From the NCBI RefSeq assembly GCF_036924535.1, contig NZ_JAZHRT010000001.1, positions 8,866,001-8,930,000 on the forward strand: a DNA stretch of 64,000 nt. Reading direction: 5' to 3'. Below the pieces are notes generated by a model. That model did not search any database and had not been told where the DNA came from. It saw only the letters and a program-made list of their open reading frames with translations. Below, piece by piece: positions 8,351 to 16,989 of this stretch; position 1 is the stretch's first letter; each line of letters begins with the position of its first letter. The position numbers were made by a program, and so were the translations under genes. The stretch is from Bradyrhizobium sp. AZCC 2262. Its GTDB lineage: Bacteria; Pseudomonadota; Alphaproteobacteria; Rhizobiales; Xanthobacteraceae.

Positions 8351-9919
8351 TCATTCGAGCTCGAGCGGCTGATAGCGTCCGCTCTCATCGAGCGCCGTGC
8401 CCCACACCTTGTTCGAGGCCTGGTGCTCGGAGCGGCCGAAGCTCAGCTGGGTCCCGAGGCCGAGGTCGAGATTACGCAAGTTTTCCAGCGTGTCGATCAG
8501 CCGCTCGGTGTCGACCTGCGGTCCGGCCCGCTTGATGCCCGCGATCAGGACGTTGGCGGCGACATAGCCCTCAAACGACACGTAGTCGGCCGCTTCGCCC
8601 GGGAAATATTTGGCGAGCGCGTTCTTGTATTCGAGCACGGCGGATGAATAGCCCGACACCGCCGGCACCACCTGTGTCACGATGATGCCATTGGTGTAAC
8701 GCGGTCCCAACAGCTTCAGTTCTTCGGCCAGCGCGGTAGAGCCGACGAACGAGACGTTGGAATAGATCATGCCGGGATAAAGATCGCGGGTCTTCTCGAT
8801 GAACCGCGCCGCGGCCCGGTAGGTCGCAACCATGACGACGGCCTTGACCGGCGGCTTCGCAAGCTTCAACTGGTTGATGGCATCGTCCACGTCGACGGTG
8901 TTTCGCGCATAGTTGAGGCGAAGAATGGAGCCATCGTTCACGCCCATCGAGCGGAACGCTTTTGCGACGCCCGCAAATCCGGAATCGCCGTAGGAGTCCT
9001 GCTGCGCAAAGACCGCGATCTGCCGGGGCTGCAGCCGGCGTATCTTGACGAGGTAACGAACGACCGCGTCGGTTTCCTGAACATAGCTGGCGCGATAGTT
9101 GAAGACGTAGCGGTCCGGCGGATCGTTGCGCAGGATGTTGGAGCCGGTGAAGGCCCCGAAGAACAGCATCCGGCGTTCGAGTGCATAAGGGATCGCCACC
9201 GCCGCGGTCGGCGTGCCGACATTGCCGACGATGCCGAACACCTGGTCCTTTTCATACAGCTGCTTCATCGCCTCGCCGGTGCGCGAGGGTTCGTAACCGT
9301 CATCGGCGGCGAACAGTTTCAGCATCCGGCCGTCGACGCCGCCGGCATCGTTGATCCGGTTGAAGGCGGTTTCGATTCCCAGTTTCATCTGGCGTCCCAG
9401 CTCGCGGGCCGAACCGGAGAAGGGGGCTGCGATGCCGAAGCGGATTTCCTTTTCGCCGATGCCGCGCGGCAGCGGTCCGGCCGGAACGTTGGCCGTCGGC
9501 GCGGTCGCGGCATTCGCGGCGGTCGCCGCGGCGGCAGACGACGGGCCGATGACGCTGGACAGGCTCGGTCCGGAAATCGACCGTTCGAGATCGGCAAGCT
9601 GACGGTCGGCCCGGATGCAATCGACCCGGCCCGAGGTCACGGCGGTGCGCCCTTCGGTCACGCTGCGATCGAACGTCTGGGCGAGATCGGAACGCTCCGC
9701 CTCGTTCGACGAAGCCTCCCGGATCACCTGTGAAAATTTGTCGACAATGGACTGGATGCGGGGACGCGGGATGTCGCGGCAAGCCTGTGCCGAGCCGATC
9801 ACGGGGCCGACACGGCTGGCAAGGTCGCGCACGATCGTAATGTCGCCGGCGGCTTGCGCGCTGCCTGCGAGGCCGAGGAGCAGGGCTCCGACCAGCAAGG
9901 TGATCCGGTGCGAGGTCAT
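8351..9919 (-). CDS. Long ABC-type substrate-binding protein (branched-chain amino acid type), copy 2
   Basis: A 522-residue paralogue of the downstream gene, clearly from tandem duplication: both share the signal peptide, the cysteine-bearing N-terminal domain (QACRDIPRPR and RVDCIRADR), a low-complexity Ala/Pro linker and a Peripla_BP_6 ligand-binding domain (IRFGIAAPFSGSA onward). The C-terminal ends are nearly the same, finishing YQPLELE here and FQPVDLE in copy 1. The two genes are 123 bases apart on the same strand and may be co-transcribed. Ligand unknown; the family binds amino acids, amides or aromatic acids. Confidence 0.9.
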   Translation of the reverse strand: MTSHRITLLVGALLLGLAGSAQAAGDITIVRDLASRVGPVIGSAQACRDIPRPRIQSIVDKFSQVIREASSNEAERSDLAQTFDRSVTEGRTAVTSGRVDCIRADRQLADLERSISGPSLSSVIGPSSAAAATAANAATAPTANVPAGPLPRGIGEKEIRFGIAAPFSGSARELGRQMKLGIETAFNRINDAGGVDGRMLKLFAADDGYEPSRTGEAMKQLYEKDQVFGIVGNVGTPTAAVAIPYALERRMLFFGAFTGSNILRNDPPDRYVFNYRASYVQETDAVVRYLVKIRRLQPRQIAVFAQQDSYGDSGFAGVAKAFRSMGVNDGSILRLNYARNTVDVDDAINQLKLAKPPVKAVVMVATYRAAARFIEKTRDLYPGMIYSNVSFVGSTALAEELKLLGPRYTNGIIVTQVVPAVSGYSSAVLEYKNALAKYFPGEAADYVSFEGYVAANVLIAGIKRAGPQVDTERLIDTLENLRNLDLGLGTQLSFGRSEHQASNKVWGTALDESGRYQPLELE

Positions 9920-9991
9920 GGCAAACTCCTTGAGAACAAGTCCGCAGCAGGTCGGTTCTCGGGCATTCTCAGCCCTCCGTCTGAATTTGAA

Positions 9992-10543
9992 CTATGGGTT
10001 GGTGCGTTGTGGCGTGGCCGGATCCGGCTTCTCTTGCCACTGCATGAACTGCTGGAGCAACTGTCCCGACTGCTCGGACGACGCCGGAGCGCTTGGCGGG
10101 GTGGAGGCGAGAAGGGACTGGAATTCGTTGATCGCAGGCTTTTGCGCAGCCTCTCCGGATGGAGACAGCGCGTTCTTGATCGACTGTGCGAAGTTGGAGA
10201 GCGCGGACGTCGACGGCTCACCGTCGCTCTGCCGCGAGCCGGGCACGGCAACGACGAAGAACAGCGCCACCAGAGCCGCGACGCCGACGGCGGCGGCGAA
10301 GCGCGCCGCGATGGTCCACAATGCCTTCCTCGATTCCAGGCCGGGTTCGTGCATGATCTCGGGGTCGAGGGGATGGCGCAGCGCATCGGATACCGCGCTT
10401 TCGAGCTGGGAGTCGAACGACGTCGGAGCAAACGTCATCTCGGAGCTCGCACCGCGCATCGCCGACCGTTCACGTAGCGAGCGCGGCGCGTAGTACAGGG
10501 GATCACGGGGGTTGAGATGATCCTGCTCACTTACACTACTCAT
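9992..10543 (-). CDS. Single-pass membrane protein, function unknown
   Basis: The product is 183 residues: an acidic N-terminal cytoplasmic segment of about 90 residues, one strongly hydrophobic helix (near residues 93-115, rich in Ala, Val and Phe), then a Ser/Pro/Gln-rich tail. The ATG at 10543 is supported by GAGGAG eight bases upstream. It lies 72 bases beyond the start of the second binding protein on the same strand. I do not recognise the family. Confidence 0.75.
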   Translation of the reverse strand: MSSVSEQDHLNPRDPLYYAPRSLRERSAMRGASSEMTFAPTSFDSQLESAVSDALRHPLDPEIMHEPGLESRKALWTIAARFAAAVGVAALVALFFVVAVPGSRQSDGEPSTSALSNFAQSIKNALSPSGEAAQKPAINEFQSLLASTPPSAPASSEQSGQLLQQFMQWQEKPDPATPQRTNP

Positions 10544-11138
10544 ACGCTTACTCCTCGTGACACTTCGCGGATTACCCAGCGGATTTGTTGGTTGCGATAA
10601 CGGCTGCGGACCTATCGGACAAGGGGTGAAGGCGATGGAACAGGCGCGCGGAACAAGCCACGTCCGCTCCCCAGGCGCCGCTAAATTTGGCTGGAAGATT
10701 TGAATCAAAGTGCAGGGCGCCGTCCCTGCGTCCGACGCCACCTGTCTGCGGGATCATGTCCCGCAACCACACCATCCCCACGGCTTCCACTGCCCTAGTC
10801 CCCTGTCCGGCAAATGTCCCGTCTGCCCGACGGAATGAGCTGCCAGACCCCTGAAGCCCGCCAGCACACACAAGTTTGTTGGAACCGCGCGAGGACTAAT
10901 TTAGGTCGGAAACGTGACGAAAGTAAGTTGAGGTCTTGTTAACTACAACTCGCGAGCCCCTGTCCGTAAAAGCGTTTAATGCAATCGCCGCGGTGAGGGC
11001 AAGAATCAGCCACAAAAGCGCCGGAATTGCCGCAGGTTACACCGTTTTCCGCGGGCAGCCAGCGTTGTCGCATTAATTACTCGTTAACCAAGTTGGTCGA
11101 TTGTTAACCATTCAATAAGAAAGACGAGTCGAAACATC
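10544..11138. other. 595-base intergenic region between divergent genes
   Basis: No coding region is supported here; the short open frames have no ribosome-binding site or family resemblance. The right-hand 250 bases become AT-rich, with several GTTAAC-type words (near 10938 and 11104), and include the CtrA-type site listed separately. This half is the presumed minCDE promoter region. Confidence 0.6.
11073..11088 (+). promoter_or_regulatory. Candidate CtrA-binding site upstream of minCDE
   Basis: TTAA (11073-11076), seven bases, then TTAAC (11084-11088) matches the CtrA consensus TTAA-N7-TTAAC exactly. It lies 51 bases before the minC ATG. A further GTTAACC half-site is at about 11103. CtrA control of minCDE has been reported in Sinorhizobium; the role here is inferred. 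Confidence 0.65.
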
Positions 11139-11840
11139 ATGGACGTCCGAGCTGATCCCACGCGTCAATTGGTCCGGCTGCGCGGCCGTTCCTATGTCGC
11201 GTTCGTATTCAGCCCCGTCGTGCCGATCGTGGAATGGCTCGCCGAGATCGACGCCACGCTGGCGCGCTCGCCCGGCTATTTCGTCGGCAAGCCGATCGTG
11301 CTCGATCTCGCATCCGTCGATCTCTCGAGCTCCGCCATCGCTCATCTCCTCGGCAGCCTCACCGAGCGCAGCATTCGCGTCCTCGGCATCGAGGGTGTGG
11401 ACGAAGAGCGCCTTGGAGCGAACATGCCGCCGCTGCTGACCGGCGGCCGCGCCTGCGTGATCACGCGAAACGAGCCGGTGCAAAAGCCCGAGCCCGAAGC
11501 CAAGCCGAAGCCGACCTCGCTGTTGCTCGAATGCCCGGTGCGTTCGGGGCAGTCGATCGTCTTCATGGAGGGCGATGTCACGGTGCTGGGTTCTGTCGGG
11601 TCGGGTGCGGAGATCGTCGCCGGCGGATCGATCCATATCTACGGGACGCTGCGCGGCCGCGCGATGGCGGGCGTCAACGGCAACTCCAACGCGCGTATCT
11701 ACTGCCAGAGGATCGAGGCGGAGCTGCTCGCCATCGACGGCTACTACCAGACGGCAGAAGAAATCGACATCGCGCTCCGCAACCGTCCGGCACAAGCCTG
11801 GCTGGAGGGCGACACAATGAAAATTACCCCGCTGAATTAA
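11139..11840 (+). CDS. minC: Septum site-determining protein MinC
   Basis: MinC inhibits FtsZ assembly away from midcell together with membrane-bound MinD. The 233-residue product has the N-terminal FtsZ-interacting domain (residues about 1-100), a charged Pro/Lys/Glu linker (EPEAKPKPT), and a C-terminal beta-helix domain with the conserved IYGTLRGRAMAGVNG, the MinD-binding and dimer surface. It is first in a minC-minD-minE operon, with a 19-base gap to minD. The upstream region carries a CtrA-type site. The ribosome-binding site is weak (ACGAG). Confidence 0.96.
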   Translation: MDVRADPTRQLVRLRGRSYVAFVFSPVVPIVEWLAEIDATLARSPGYFVGKPIVLDLASVDLSSSAIAHLLGSLTERSIRVLGIEGVDEERLGANMPPLLTGGRACVITRNEPVQKPEPEAKPKPTSLLLECPVRSGQSIVFMEGDVTVLGSVGSGAEIVAGGSIHIYGTLRGRAMAGVNGNSNARIYCQRIEAELLAIDGYYQTAEEIDIALRNRPAQAWLEGDTMKITPLN

Positions 11841-11859
11841 CCGGCTAAGGAGATCACGT

Positions 11860-12675
11860 ATGGCCAAGGTGCTGGTCGTTACCTCGGGCAAGGGAGGCGT
11901 TGGAAAGACCACCACGACGGCTGCGCTCGGCGCGGCGCTTGCGCAAAGCGGGCAAAGCGTCGTGGTGGTGGATTTCGACGTCGGCCTGCGCAACCTCGAT
12001 CTGGTGATGGGTGCCGAACGCCGCGTGGTGTTCGACCTCATCAACGTGGTGCAGGGCGTAGCCAAGCTGCCGCAGGCCTTGATCCGCGACAAGCGGCTGG
12101 AAAGTCTCTGGCTGCTACCGGCCTCGCAAACGAGGGACAAGGACGCGCTCACCGACGAGGGCGTCGGCCGCGTCATCGACGAACTCAGGAGCCGGTTCGA
12201 CTGGATCCTGTGCGACAGCCCGGCCGGCATCGAGCGCGGCGCGACGCTCGCCATGCGCTATGCCGACGAAGCCATCATCGTCACCAATCCCGAGGTCTCC
12301 TCGGTGCGCGATTCCGACCGCATTATCGGCATGCTCGATTCAAAGACCGTGAGGGCGGAGCGCGGCGAGCGGGTCGAGAAACACATTCTGATCACCCGCT
12401 ACGATCCAGGGCGCGCGGCGCGCGGCGAGATGCTCAATATCGACGACATCCTGGAAATCCTGGCGACACCCTTGCTTGGCATCATCCCCGAGAGCCAGGA
12501 TGTCCTGAAGGCGTCCAATGTCGGCACGCCGGTGACGCTCAACAATGCCGAGAGCGCGCCTGCCCGCGCCTATGTCGATGCCTCGCGCCGCCTGATGGGC
12601 GAGGAAGTCGCCATGACCGTCCCGGCCGAGCGCAAGGGCTTCATGAACCGGCTATTGGGACGGAGGGCTGCATGA
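11860..12675 (+). CDS. minD: Septum site-determining ATPase MinD
   Basis: MinD is a deviant Walker A ATPase that binds the inner membrane as a dimer, recruits MinC and oscillates under MinE control. The 271-residue protein begins with [17 protein letters not shown], giving the deviant Walker A motif near residue 9. [14 protein letters not shown] and CDSPAGIE follow as switch regions. The C-terminus FMNRLLGRR can form the amphipathic membrane-targeting helix. AAGGAG precedes the ATG. Its stop codon overlaps the minE start (ATGA). Confidence 0.97.
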   Translation: MAKVLVVTSGKGGVGKTTTTAALGAALAQSGQSVVVVDFDVGLRNLDLVMGAERRVVFDLINVVQGVAKLPQALIRDKRLESLWLLPASQTRDKDALTDEGVGRVIDELRSRFDWILCDSPAGIERGATLAMRYADEAIIVTNPEVSSVRDSDRIIGMLDSKTVRAERGERVEKHILITRYDPGRAARGEMLNIDDILEILATPLLGIIPESQDVLKASNVGTPVTLNNAESAPARAYVDASRRLMGEEVAMTVPAERKGFMNRLLGRRAA

Positions 12676-12965
12676 GCATGAGGCTGCTGCGGCTGTTCGG
12701 CGGCCGCACCGCGACCGCCCCCGTTGCGCGGGAGCGGCTGCAGATTCTGCTGTCGCATGAGCGCGGACTGCTCGGTCAGTCCGACCTGCTCGTCACGCTG
12801 CGGGAGGAAATCCTCGCGGTGGTGTCGAAACACATACAGCTCGATCCCGACAAGGTGATGGTCAAGCTGGAGCGCGGCAAGTCCGTGTCGACGCTCGAGG
12901 TCGACATCGAAGTACCCAATAATTTCGACAACAAGGCTCTCGGCGAGAGGCGCATGGCCGGCTGA
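12672..12965 (+). CDS. minE: Cell division topological specificity factor MinE
   Basis: MinE stimulates MinD ATPase and drives the pole-to-pole pattern. The 97-residue product has the N-terminal amphipathic segment (MRLLRLFGG), the anti-MinCD region around [13 protein letters not shown] and [12 protein letters not shown], and the C-terminal topological domain with [19 protein letters not shown]. The ATG overlaps the minD stop codon by four bases, so the two are translationally coupled. Confidence 0.96.
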   Translation: MSMRLLRLFGGRTATAPVARERLQILLSHERGLLGQSDLLVTLREEILAVVSKHIQLDPDKVMVKLERGKSVSTLEVDIEVPNNFDNKALGERRMAG

Positions 12966-13034
12966 CGCGGCGCATCGATAGACAATCGATTAGCCGCGGG
13001 TCGGATGCGACGACAATCCCGTCCGAGTCCGACC

Positions 13035-13289
13035 ATGAAATCGCGGCGACCTTCGCTCCCGATGACCGGCGGCTGCCAGTGCGGCGCGATCCGCCACGAG
13101 ATCACGTCGTTTCCGCTGTTGCTCTACACCTGCAATTGCACGGATTGTCAGCGCCAGACCGGCAGCGCGTTCGCGCGCGCAGCCGTGGGTACAGAAGGCG
13201 ACGGGTGCGCAGTGTTTCGAGGCTCAGCCGAACGGTTGGGGAAGCCTGCTGCCCGGATGGCGTGCCCGCCGGATGATCCGCCAGATTGA
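13035..13289 (+). pseudogene. Truncated GFA/CENP-V family gene
   Basis: Residues 12-45 of this frame (TGGCQCGAIRHEIT through CNCTDCQRQTGSAFA) are the N-terminal zinc-binding part of the GFA family, related to glutathione-dependent formaldehyde-activating enzymes. Full-length members have 130-160 residues and further zinc cysteines (CxxC). Here similarity ends after about residue 48 and the rest is unrelated up to a TGA at 13289, so the gene appears broken by deletion or frameshift. It lies just after minE and before the kaiC-like gene. Confidence 0.65.
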
Positions 13290-13434
13290 ACGGCCGCGCG
13301 ACGCTTTGACCTACCTTCCGTTTCCAGCCGGATGGCGCCCGATGCGGCTGAAGTTTCTTCCTTTGAGAAAATAGTTCCAGCCCGGAGGAACCGCCTGAAG
13401 CTGTGGGGAATTACAGTTGGTTTGGGAGGCTGTT

Positions 13435-14928
13435 TTGGTCGAGTTGATTGCGGAAAAAGCGAAGAGCGGAATTTGGGGCCTGGACGACATCCTGGCTGGC
13501 GGATTCACCCGGGAGCACATGTTTCTGATCGAGGGGGCGCCGGGTACCGGGAAAACCACGATCGCGCTCCAGTTCCTGATGGAGGGAGCGCGGGCCGGCG
13601 AAAAATGCCTCTACATCACGCTGTCCGAAACCGAGCGCGAATTGCGGCATGGCGCCGCTTCTCACGGCTGGAAGCTCGACGAGCGGATCGAAGTGTTTGA
13701 GTTATTGCCGCCGGAGAGCCTGCTCGATACCGAGCAACAGCAGAGCCTGCTCTATTCCTCCGACCTCGAACTGGGCGAGACCACCAAGCAGATTTTCGCG
13801 GCCGTCGATCGCGCGCAGCCGAGCCGGGTAGTGCTGGACAGCCTTTCCGAGATCAGGCTGCTGGCGCAGAGCTCGTTGCGGTACCGGCGGCAGATTTTGG
13901 CGATCAAGCACTATTTCTCGAATCTCGGCGCCACGGTGCTGCTGCTCGACGACATGTCGTCTGACCTCGCCGACAAAACCATCCACAGCGTGGCGCACGG
14001 CGTGCTGCAGCTGGAGGAGCTTGCGCCGGCATATGGCGCAGAGCGGCGCCGTGTGCGTGTCGTCAAATATCGTGGCATAAAATTTCGCGGCGGTTACCAT
14101 GACGTCACCATCGCCACCGGCGGGCTGAACGTGTTTCCGCGGCTGGTGGCCTCGGAGCACCGGACGAGTTACGCCAGACACACGCTCTCGAGCGGCATCG
14201 CCGAACTGGACCAGCTCCTTGGCGGTGGCGTCGAGACTGGATCGAGCACACTGATCCTGGGGCCGGCGGGTACCGGCAAATCTCTCCTCGCCATCGTTTT
14301 TCTCGTTGCCGCGGTCGCGCGGGGCGAGAAGGCGGCCTTCTTCGTTTTCGATGAAGAATTGGGCCTCCTGTATGACCGCATGAAAGCTCTTGGCATCGAC
14401 CTCGAAGCCATGCAGCGCAGCGGCAATCTCTTTATCGAGCAGGTCGATGCCGCCGAGCTGTCGCCCGGCGAATTCGCCCACCGCGTCCGCAAGCGGGTTG
14501 ACGAGAACAACGTCAAGACCGTGTTGATCGACAGCCTCAATGGCTATCAGGCCGCGATGCCTGAGGAGAATTCGTTGATTCTGCACATGCACGAATTGCT
14601 GCAGTATCTCAATCGTCAGGGAGCCGCGACTTTCATGACGGTCGCGCAGCACGGATTGATCGGCGACATGAAGGCGCCGGTCGACGTGACGTATCTTGCG
14701 GATACCGTGATCCTGCTGCGCTATTTCGAGGCGATCGGTAGCGTGCACCGCGCGATGTCGATCATCAAGAAACGTACAGGCCCGCACGAAGCAACGATCC
14801 GCGAATATCGCATCGACAACCGCGGCCTTACCGTGGGTGGGCCACTCGTTGGATTCCAGGGGGTGCTGCGAGGCGTTCCGACCTATGTCGGCGAGGGTAA
14901 GCCCCTGCTGGAGGACGAACTGCCGTGA
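13435..14928 (+). CDS. KaiC-like double-domain ATPase
   Basis: The 497-residue protein has two RecA-type KaiC domains. CI carries the Walker A motif GAPGTGKT near residue 36 and CII the motif GPAGTGKS near residue 280. Glutamates at the catalytic positions are present (SETE in CI, DEE in CII). At the CII site aligned with the cyanobacterial phosphorylated Ser-Thr pair the sequence is VTYLADT, so Thr-Tyr replaces Ser-Thr. A TTG start at 13435 is chosen because GGGAGG lies five bases upstream; another TTG is at 13417. The stop codon overlaps the GTG of a hybrid histidine kinase (GTGA). No kaiA or kaiB is in the window. KaiC-like proteins outside cyanobacteria are linked to stress and diurnal control. 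Confidence 0.92.
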   Translation: MVELIAEKAKSGIWGLDDILAGGFTREHMFLIEGAPGTGKTTIALQFLMEGARAGEKCLYITLSETERELRHGAASHGWKLDERIEVFELLPPESLLDTEQQQSLLYSSDLELGETTKQIFAAVDRAQPSRVVLDSLSEIRLLAQSSLRYRRQILAIKHYFSNLGATVLLLDDMSSDLADKTIHSVAHGVLQLEELAPAYGAERRRVRVVKYRGIKFRGGYHDVTIATGGLNVFPRLVASEHRTSYARHTLSSGIAELDQLLGGGVETGSSTLILGPAGTGKSLLAIVFLVAAVARGEKAAFFVFDEELGLLYDRMKALGIDLEAMQRSGNLFIEQVDAAELSPGEFAHRVRKRVDENNVKTVLIDSLNGYQAAMPEENSLILHMHELLQYLNRQGAATFMTVAQHGLIGDMKAPVDVTYLADTVILLRYFEAIGSVHRAMSIIKKRTGPHEATIREYRIDNRGLTVGGPLVGFQGVLRGVPTYVGEGKPLLEDELP

Positions 14929-16979
14929 TCGCCGGTCCGTCATCCGAGCGGGCCATCATACTCGCGCCGAAGGGCCGCGACGCATCGGTCGCCGCCGCCT
15001 TGATCCGCGAGGCGGGCTACCACGCGCAAGCCTGCGGCGATCTCGCCGCGCTGCTGAGTGAAATCGAGGGCGGCGCCGGTCTCGCCGTGATCGCCGACGA
15101 AGCGATCAAGACCGCGGATCTGCGTGGACTTGTGAACTGGCTCAACGATCAACCGCCATGGTCGGATTTTCCGATCGTGCTGCTGACACATCAGGGTGGA
15201 GGTCCCGAGCGCAATCCGGATGCTGCGCGGATCGGGGAGGCGCTTGGCAACGTCACATTCCTGGAGCGGCCCTTCCATCCGACCACGCTGGTGAGCATCG
15301 TCGGCTCCGCGATTCGCGGCAGGCGCCGTCAGTATGAGACCAGGGCCATCCTGGCCGATTTGACGGCAGGCGAAAATCTGCTGCAGACGGCGCTCAACGC
15401 CGGCCGTCTCGGCGCGCTGGAGCTGCATCTGCCGGACTGCGAGCTGGAAGCTTCCGACATCTGCATCGGCTTCTTCGGACGGAAGCCGGGCGAATCGTTT
15501 ACCTACAAGGATTTACTGGAGGCGGTTCATCCCGACGACAGGGCACGACGCTTTGAGGTGCTCGATCAGGCCATTGCGACAGGCGGGGATTACAGCATCG
15601 AATACCGTAATGTCTGGCCCGACGGCTCGCAGCACTGGGTAGACGTGCGCGCCCGCGCGGTGCGCCGGCCGGATGGCAGCATCCGCTCGCTGGTCGGCGT
15701 TTGCTCCGACATCACCGCCCGCAAGACGGCCGAGATCGACCGAGAAAATTTGCTTGCCCAACTGGCGGCCGAGCGCACGGCGCTGGCGGAGTTGACTGCA
15801 ACCCTCGAGCAGCGCGTGGAGGAGCGTTCGGCCGATCTGATGAAAGCGGTAATCGCCCGCGAGAAGGCACAGGAGCAACTGCGCCAGGCCCAGAAGATGG
15901 AGATTATCGGCCAGCTTACCGGCGGTGTCGCGCACGATTTCAACAATCTGCTGATGGCCGTGATGGGCAATCTCGATCTGCTGCGCAAGCGCCTGCCGGA
16001 CGATCCCCGCCTGCAGCGGCTGGTCGAAGGCGCCATTCAGGGTGCCGAACGCGGCGCCTCGCTGACCCAGCGCTTGCTGGCCTTTGCCCGCCAGCAGGAT
16101 TTGCGGGCGGTATCGGTCGATCTGCGCGCGCTGATGGAAGGCATGGTCGATCTGCTCGAACGCTCGCTCGGGCCTCGTGTGGAACTGCGGCTCGATATTC
16201 CCCAGGGCCTGCCACCGGCGCGGATCGACGCCAACCAGCTTGAGCTTGCGATCCTCAATCTCGCCATCAACGCGCGCGATGCGATGCCTGATGGTGGCAG
16301 GATCGACATCAGGGTGGCGGAATATCAGGTGAAGCGCGATGCGACGTTGGCTCCGGGCCGATATCTCAGGCTGTCGGCGGCGGATACCGGCAGCGGGATG
16401 TCATCGGAAATACTGAAGCGGGCGATCGAACCTTTCTTTTCGACAAAGCAGGTCGGGAAAGGTACCGGACTGGGATTGTCCATGGTGCATGGGCTTGCGG
16501 TCCAGCTTGGCGGTACACTGCAACTGACGAGCACCGTCGGGAAAGGAACCTGCGCGACGCTGGTTCTGCCGGTCGCGACCGTCGCGCCGGAAACGGAAAG
16601 TCCGGCACCTGCCGCGGAAAAGACCAAGCGCTCGGCGGTCATCCTGTTCGTCGACGACGACCCGCTGATCGCAATGTCGACCATAGAAATGCTGGAAGAT
16701 CTGGGTCACCGGGTGATCGGCGCCAATTCCGGCAAGCATGCGCTCGACATTCTCAAAAGCGAACAGCCGATCGACCTGATGGTGACGGATCACATGATGC
16801 CGGGGATGACCGGACTGGAACTGGCCGCGGCGTCGCGCGAGGTGCGCCCGTCGCTGCCGGTCCTGCTGGCGACCGGCTATGCGGAATTGCCCGAGGGCAC
16901 ACAGCTCGACCTGCCGCGTCTGGCAAAGCCCTATCATCAGGACCAGTTGCGCGACCAGCTCGATCAATTGCTGTCGTAA
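14925..16979 (+). CDS. Hybrid sensor histidine kinase with pseudo-receiver, PAS and receiver domains
   Basis: 684 residues, soluble, with no membrane segments. Order: a receiver-like N-terminal domain (about 5-130) lacking the usual acidic pocket at its start; a PAS domain with PAC segment (about 140-275, SDITARK); a coiled coil; HisKA with phospho-acceptor His337 in GGVAHDFNN; HATPase ([30 protein letters not shown]); and a true C-terminal receiver (FVDDDPLIA, phospho-accepting Asp in [12 protein letters not shown], Lys in LAKPY). The GTG start overlaps the kaiC-like stop codon, so the two products are probably made in a fixed ratio and act together. This pairing recalls the KaiC-histidine kinase output of clock-like systems; the partner is inferred. 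Confidence 0.92.
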   Translation: MIAGPSSERAIILAPKGRDASVAAALIREAGYHAQACGDLAALLSEIEGGAGLAVIADEAIKTADLRGLVNWLNDQPPWSDFPIVLLTHQGGGPERNPDAARIGEALGNVTFLERPFHPTTLVSIVGSAIRGRRRQYETRAILADLTAGENLLQTALNAGRLGALELHLPDCELEASDICIGFFGRKPGESFTYKDLLEAVHPDDRARRFEVLDQAIATGGDYSIEYRNVWPDGSQHWVDVRARAVRRPDGSIRSLVGVCSDITARKTAEIDRENLLAQLAAERTALAELTATLEQRVEERSADLMKAVIAREKAQEQLRQAQKMEIIGQLTGGVAHDFNNLLMAVMGNLDLLRKRLPDDPRLQRLVEGAIQGAERGASLTQRLLAFARQQDLRAVSVDLRALMEGMVDLLERSLGPRVELRLDIPQGLPPARIDANQLELAILNLAINARDAMPDGGRIDIRVAEYQVKRDATLAPGRYLRLSAADTGSGMSSEILKRAIEPFFSTKQVGKGTGLGLSMVHGLAVQLGGTLQLTSTVGKGTCATLVLPVATVAPETESPAPAAEKTKRSAVILFVDDDPLIAMSTIEMLEDLGHRVIGANSGKHALDILKSEQPIDLMVTDHMMPGMTGLELAAASREVRPSLPVLLATGYAELPEGTQLDLPRLAKPYHQDQLRDQLDQLLS

Positions 16980-16989
16980 GGCGCCGGCG

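Noticed and set aside
10572..10871. Open frame in the intergenic region left of minC
   Set aside because: No ribosome-binding site, no family resemblance, and it overlaps the supported start of the neighbouring membrane protein gene.
13702..14943. A 413-codon open frame antisense to the kaiC-like gene
   Set aside because: It has no recognisable domain or ribosome-binding site, and the plus strand encodes an obvious KaiC-like protein.
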